A stretch of 9,314 bases of DNA from Gemmatimonadales bacterium (lineage in GTDB: Bacteria; Gemmatimonadota; Gemmatimonadetes; Palauibacterales; Palauibacteraceae), in assembly GCA_030608825.1 (NCBI GenBank), contig JAUWDL010000028.1:1-9314 (forward strand), in the 5' to 3' direction. Position 1 is the first letter of the stretch; every line of letters begins with the position of its first letter. The notes under the pieces are model-generated. The model was not told the DNA's origin. It was given only the letters and a program-made list of their open reading frames with translations, and did no database searches. Positions 6,121 to 9,314 of the stretch are shown here, one piece after another. A program made the translations under genes and the position numbers.

Positions 6121-6408
6121 TCACAGCGCCGTCCGCCGGTCCTTGGCCAGCCTCCCTCCGTGTCCCCGGAAGAGACGTGTCGGAGAGAACTCGCCCAGTT
6201 TGTGACCGACCATGTTCTCGGTGATGTATACCGGGATGAACTTGTTCCCGTTGTGCACGGCGACCGTGTGCCCGACGAACTCCGGGGTGATCGTGGACGC
6301 CCTCGCCCAGGTCTTGATGACCCTCTTCTCGCCGGAGCTGTTCATCAACTCGATCTTTTCGAGCAGCTTCTCGTCGACGAAAGGTCCCTTCTTGACGCTT
6401 CTCGGCAT
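6121..6408 (-). CDS. rpsS: 30S ribosomal protein S19
   Basis: S19 lies in the 30S head with S13 and forms intersubunit bridge B1a. The 95-residue product (E. coli 92) starts [20 protein letters not shown]. It carries [47 protein letters not shown], the complete family signature. The C-terminus reads [24 protein letters not shown], about 9 nt before the ATG, serves as SD in the 12-nt gap after rplB. A 35-nt gap to rplV follows the TGA stop. Confidence 0.98.
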   Translation of the reverse strand: MPRSVKKGPFVDEKLLEKIELMNSSGEKRVIKTWARASTITPEFVGHTVAVHNGNKFIPVYITENMVGHKLGEFSPTRLFRGHGGRLAKDRRTAL

Positions 6409-6420
6409 ATCGAACGCCCT

Positions 6421-7260
6421 CTACTTAGTGCTCTTGCCCCGGCGACGACCGCGTACGATGTACTTGTCGCTCTGCTTCTTGCGCCGTCTCGTCTTTCGGC
6501 CTTCGGGCTTCCCCCATGGAGAGACCGGAGGACGCCCGCCCGAGGCCTTCCCCTCGCCGCCTCCGAGCGGGTGGTCGACCGGGTTCATCGCCACGCCGCG
6601 GACCTTGGGCCGACGGCCCAGCCAACGCGACCGGCCCGCCTTCCCGGAGCGCACCAGCTCGTGGTCCACGTTACCCACCTGGCCGATCGTCGCCCGGCAA
6701 TCCTCGCGGACCATCCGCACCTCGGTGCTCGGGAGCTTCAGCGAAACCATGCCGGCTTCCTTCGCCACCACCTGAACGGCGGTGCCCGCCGAGCGGGCCA
6801 GCTGCGCCCCCTTGCCGGGGATGAGCTCCACCGCATGGACCGTCGTGCCCAGCGGGATCTCACGCAGGGGAAGCGAGTTACCGACGCGGATGTCGCTGCC
6901 GGACCCCGAGAAAACGGTGTCGCCGACCTCCAAGCCACGCGGCCGCACGATGTATCGTTTCTCACCGTCCGCGTAGTGGAGCAAAGCCAGTCGAGCGGAG
7001 CGGTTCGGATCGTACTCGACGTGGGCGACGCGCGCCGGGATTCCGTCCTTGTCTCGCCGAAAGTCGATTCGTCGGTAACGGCGCTTGTGCCCACCACCGC
7101 GCCGCCGCATGGTGATTCGGCCGTGGTGGTTGCGCCCCGACTTCTTCGAGAGCCCTTCGGTGAGCGACCTCTCCGGCTCCTTACGGGTCACGTCGTCGAA
7201 CGTCGACACGGAGCGGAACCGACGTCCGGGTGTGACGGGCCGGAACTTCTTGATCGGCAT
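6421..7260 (-). CDS. rplB: 50S ribosomal protein L2
   Basis: L2 is a primary 23S rRNA-binding protein needed for subunit joining and peptidyl transfer. The 279-residue product (E. coli 273) starts [19 protein letters not shown]. It has the N-terminal OB-fold part ([17 protein letters not shown], about 47-63), the SH3-like part with [12 protein letters not shown] (149-160) and [25 protein letters not shown]. The essential Asp-His pair (D229, H230; 228/229 in mature E. coli numbering) is present. The next conserved histidine two residues on is leucine (L232, DHPLGGGEG). The tail is very basic. The ATG follows the rplW stop by 2 nt with GAGGGGG 7-8 nt upstream. Confidence 0.98.
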   Translation of the reverse strand: MPIKKFRPVTPGRRFRSVSTFDDVTRKEPERSLTEGLSKKSGRNHHGRITMRRRGGGHKRRYRRIDFRRDKDGIPARVAHVEYDPNRSARLALLHYADGEKRYIVRPRGLEVGDTVFSGSGSDIRVGNSLPLREIPLGTTVHAVELIPGKGAQLARSAGTAVQVVAKEAGMVSLKLPSTEVRMVREDCRATIGQVGNVDHELVRSGKAGRSRWLGRRPKVRGVAMNPVDHPLGGGEGKASGGRPPVSPWGKPEGRKTRRRKKQSDKYIVRGRRRGKSTK

Positions 7261-7262
7261 CC

Positions 7263-7607
7263 TCAGACCCCCTCGAACACGTCGATCATCTCGCCTTCCG
7301 CCACTTCGACGATGGCCTTCTTCCAGTGCCGCCGACGTCCGACCGAGCGACCCACCCGCCGGTCTTTCCCGCGACAGTTCATCGTTCGCACGCTCACCAC
7401 CTTGACCTCGAAGAGCCGCTCGACGGCCTTCCGTATCTCCACTTTGGTCGCGTCCGCCGCCACCTCGAAGGTGTACTTGGGCTTCACATCGCGCTCGTCA
7501 TCCGCATATCTGGCGCGCGGTCCGGCGTTCGTCCCTTCGTACTGAAGCGTCGAGGTCTTCTCGGTGATGACGGGACGGAGAAGTATCTCTCCCGGCCTGC
7601 GGCTCAT
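7263..7607 (-). CDS. rplW: 50S ribosomal protein L23, with an internal insertion
   Basis: L23 stands at the exit of the polypeptide tunnel and is the docking site of trigger factor and SRP. The 114-residue product is longer than E. coli L23 (100). It starts with [17 protein letters not shown]16 in ITEK corresponds to the E. coli trigger-factor contact Glu18. After Q22 about 17 extra residues ([17 protein letters not shown] and neighbours) precede [30 protein letters not shown], the standard core. The tunnel loop region ([20 protein letters not shown]) and ending ([14 protein letters not shown]) are normal. The ATG overlaps the rplD stop (ATGA) and has a strong SD, GAGGAGGGG. Confidence 0.97.
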   Translation of the reverse strand: MSRRPGEILLRPVITEKTSTLQYEGTNAGPRARYADDERDVKPKYTFEVAADATKVEIRKAVERLFEVKVVSVRTMNCRGKDRRVGRSVGRRRHWKKAIVEVAEGEMIDVFEGV

Positions 7608-8224
7608 GACCCCTCCTCAACCGCGAAAACAGAGGCCTCCACGATGACGACGTCCGCCCACAGGATGTCGTACGCCGAAGCCTCTCCCCATGGCCGTACC
7701 TGCGCGTTGGGGATGTTGCGTGCCGAGAGGTAGACCTGGCGCTTCAGGCCGTCCGTCAGAAAGAGCACGTTCTGGGAGCCGACGTCGAGCTGGTCAAGAA
7801 GCGACACGATCGACTTGGTCTTCGGCTCCTCCAGCTCGAGCGGATCGATGACGACGAGGCGATCTTCCAGCGCCCGAGCGTTCAGGGCGCTGCGCCGGGC
7901 CAGCTGCCTCACCTTCCTCGGGGTCCGTTGATCGTAGCTCCGAGGCGACGGGCCGAAGACGACTCCCCCACCCCGCCAGATCGGGGAGCGGATCGTGCCG
8001 GCCCGGGCGCGGCCCGTGCCCTTCTGCCGCCAAGGCTTGTGGGTTCCACCGCTCACAAAGCCGCGCGTCTTCGTGGACGCGCTGCCCTGACGGCCATGGG
8101 CCCGAATCGCGGTCACGACGTCGTGCAGCACGGCCTCGTTTACCGTCCCGTCGAACGGGAATGCCGGCAGCTCGACCCCTTCGGGGTGGGGCGTGCCGTC
8201 CGTCTTGTAGGCTCTGGCTTCCAT
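7604..8224 (-). CDS. rplD: 50S ribosomal protein L4
   Basis: L4 lines the exit tunnel with an extended loop; in E. coli it also represses the S10 operon. From the ATG at 8224 the product has 206 residues (E. coli 201) and begins MEARAYKTDGTPHPEGVELP, matching the family start. The frame stays open upstream to another ATG at 8278, but that would overlap rplC by about 50 nt and add 18 residues unlike L4. AAGGGGGG lies 9 nt before 8224. The tunnel loop GGTHKPWRQKGTGRARAGTIRSP (about 59-81) is intact, with K68 at the E. coli Lys63 macrolide-resistance position. The C-terminal domain ends [21 protein letters not shown]. The gene follows rplC by 4 nt. Confidence 0.97.
   Translation of the reverse strand: MEARAYKTDGTPHPEGVELPAFPFDGTVNEAVLHDVVTAIRAHGRQGSASTKTRGFVSGGTHKPWRQKGTGRARAGTIRSPIWRGGGVVFGPSPRSYDQRTPRKVRQLARRSALNARALEDRLVVIDPLELEEPKTKSIVSLLDQLDVGSQNVLFLTDGLKRQVYLSARNIPNAQVRPWGEASAYDILWADVVIVEASVFAVEEGS
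7610..7618 (-). promoter_or_regulatory. Strong Shine-Dalgarno site of rplW
   Basis: GAGGAGGGG in the final codons of rplD ends 2 nt before the rplW ATG. Its GGAGG core has 4 nt of spacing. rplW can therefore initiate efficiently despite overlapping rplD. Confidence 0.85.
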
Positions 8225-8228
8225 CTCG

Positions 8229-8864
8229 TCAGTCCCCCCTTCGCGCCAGCCGGATAAGCACGATGTTGTCGCGTGCACCCGGCACCGAGCCGCGTACCAT
8301 CAGGAGGTTCTTATCGGCGTCGATTCGCTCGATGCGTCGATTGCTCGCCGTCCGCACCGTGTTCCCCATCTGCCCTGCCATCTTGCGGCCCTTGATGACG
8401 CGTGACGGGTCGGTGCCCGGTCCGATCGACCCCGGTGAGCGTAGGTGCGAAGAGCCGCCGTGGGACTTGCGGCCGCCTCCGAACCCGTGCCGCTTCACCA
8501 CCCCCTGGAACCCACGCCCCTTGGTGCGGCCGCTGATCTTCACCCGCTGCCCGACCTCGAACATGTCGACCGTGAGCTGCTCTCCCGGCTCGTACTCTCG
8601 ACCCTCCTGCGGCTCGAACTCCGCGAGGACCTGCGGGACGTAGTCGAGACCCGCCCTGGCGGCATGACCCGCCTCCGGTCTGCGCACACGCTTCTCTCTC
8701 CGGCTCCCGAAGCCGAGCTGGATCGCGCTGTAGCCGTCGCGCTCCGGCGTGCGGACCTGCACGACGGGACATGGGCCCACTTCGAGGACGGTGACGCCCA
8801 CGGCCGTTCCGTCCTCGGTGAAGATCTGGGTCATCCCGAGCTTCCTACCGATCAGTCCGCTCAT
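8229..8864 (-). CDS. rplC: 50S ribosomal protein L3
   Basis: L3 initiates 50S assembly and reaches with a long loop to the peptidyl transferase centre. The 211-residue product (E. coli 209) starts MSGLIGRKLGMTQIFTEDG. It carries the L3 signature GRTKGRGFQGVVKRHGFGGG (about 112-131), followed by KSHGGSSHLRSPGSIG and VIKGRKMAGQMGNTVRT. The position of the methylated E. coli Gln150 is glycine here (G131, GFGGGRKSHG), as far as I recall a common variant. The ATG follows the rpsJ stop by 3 nt. The nearest SD-like AAGG is about 11-12 nt upstream, so coupling to rpsJ is likely. Confidence 0.98.
   Translation of the reverse strand: MSGLIGRKLGMTQIFTEDGTAVGVTVLEVGPCPVVQVRTPERDGYSAIQLGFGSRREKRVRRPEAGHAARAGLDYVPQVLAEFEPQEGREYEPGEQLTVDMFEVGQRVKISGRTKGRGFQGVVKRHGFGGGRKSHGGSSHLRSPGSIGPGTDPSRVIKGRKMAGQMGNTVRTASNRRIERIDADKNLLMVRGSVPGARDNIVLIRLARRGD
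8234..8241 (-). promoter_or_regulatory. Shine-Dalgarno site that decides the rplD start
   Basis: AAGGGGGG, within the last codons of rplC, lies 9 nt before the ATG at 8224-8222. It supports this start over the upstream in-frame ATG at 8278. Confidence 0.7.
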
Positions 8865-8867
8865 CGT

Positions 8868-9176
8868 CTACTGAACCTTGATCTCGACATCCACTCCGGC
8901 GGCGAGATCGAGCTTCGTGAGCGCATCGATCGTCTGGGCCCGCGTGTCGTAGATGTCGATCAGCCGTTTGTGCGTCTTCAGCTCGAATTGCTCCCGCGAC
9001 TTCTTGTCCTTGTGAGGACTGCGCAGGACCGTGAACAGCTGTCGCCGCGTCGGAAGGGGGATCGGGCCGCTCACCGTGGCGCCCGTCTTCTCGGCCGTTC
9101 GAACGATGTCCGCGGCCGTCTGGTCGATGACCGCGGGGTCGAACGCCTTCAGCCGGATCCGAAGCTTATCCGCCAT
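8868..9176 (-). CDS. rpsJ: 30S ribosomal protein S10 (NusE)
   Basis: S10 lies in the 30S head. As NusE it also binds NusB in antitermination complexes and NusG to couple transcription with translation. The 102-residue product (E. coli 103) starts [20 protein letters not shown]. It has the signature [45 protein letters not shown], and ends [21 protein letters not shown]. The ATG comes one base after the tuf TAA (TAAAATG), and no SD is visible in the end of tuf. There is no space for the long L4-responsive leader found before rpsJ in E. coli. rplC follows after 3 nt. Confidence 0.98.
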   Translation of the reverse strand: MADKLRIRLKAFDPAVIDQTAADIVRTAEKTGATVSGPIPLPTRRQLFTVLRSPHKDKKSREQFELKTHKRLIDIYDTRAQTIDALTKLDLAAGVDVEIKVQ

Positions 9177-9177
9177 T

Positions 9178-9314
<137 letters not shown>

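Noticed and set aside
6606..6620. A 6-bp inverted repeat with a 3-nt loop in rplB.
   Set aside because: It is too short to stand out in GC-rich coding sequence, and there is no junction context.
6064..7545. A 493-codon open frame on the plus strand opposite rplV, rpsS, rplB and rplW.
   Set aside because: It is antisense to four certain ribosomal protein genes. Its product is Arg/Pro/Leu-rich with no recognisable domain. Long antisense frames are expected in GC-rich coding DNA.
8225..8278. A longer rplD starting at the ATG at 8278.
   Set aside because: It would overlap rplC by about 50 nt and add 18 residues that do not match L4. The ATG at 8224 has an SD and gives the standard N-terminus.

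Overview
The window is one continuous run of ribosomal protein genes, all on the minus strand. It holds most of the bacterial str–S10–spc supercluster: 21 complete genes, plus the 3' end of tuf (EF-Tu) at the right edge and the first 15 codons of secY at the left edge. The organism is a bacterium with GC-rich DNA (by eye above 60 %). Its proteins are bacterial in type throughout: L2, L3, L16 and S3 have bacterial signatures, and S14 is the short zinc-binding form. L2 reads DHPL where most bacteria have DHPH, and its C-terminal half resembles what I recall of Gemmatimonadota L2. Assignment to Gemmatimonadota or another FCB-like lineage is an inference from memory and weakly held.

In the direction of transcription (high to low coordinates) the order is: tuf 3' end; then the S10 block rpsJ-rplC-rplD-rplW-rplB-rpsS-rplV-rpsC-rplP-rpmC-rpsQ; then the spc block rplN-rplX-rplE-rpsN-rpsH-rplF-rplR-rpsE-rpmD-rplO; then the secY start. 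This is the ancestral order with nothing lost or inserted. Junctions are very tight. Most genes overlap by 1 to 8 nt or are separated by 1 to 4 nt. The only larger gaps are 12 nt (rplB/rpsS), 35 nt (rpsS/rplV), 27 nt (rplX/rplE), 31 nt (rplE/rpsN), 27 nt (rplF/rplR) and 26 nt (rplR/rpsE). No stretch without a gene exceeds 35 nt.

The products build the 30S subunit (S3, S5, S8, S10, S14, S17, S19) and the 50S subunit (L2-L6, L14-L16, L18, L22-L24, L29, L30). The flanking genes supply the elongation factor that delivers aminoacyl-tRNA and the membrane channel that takes secreted proteins from the ribosome. There is no room for an S10 leader before rpsJ or a separate spc promoter before rplN, and I see no U-tract terminator. 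The run therefore looks like one transcript with pervasive translational coupling.

I do not see a new biological system here. Points worth checking are a nearly perfect 36-bp palindrome inside rplX, a GC-rich hairpin across the rplF stop codon, an insertion of about 17 residues in L23, the His-to-Leu change in L2, and frequent TAG stops for genes of this class.
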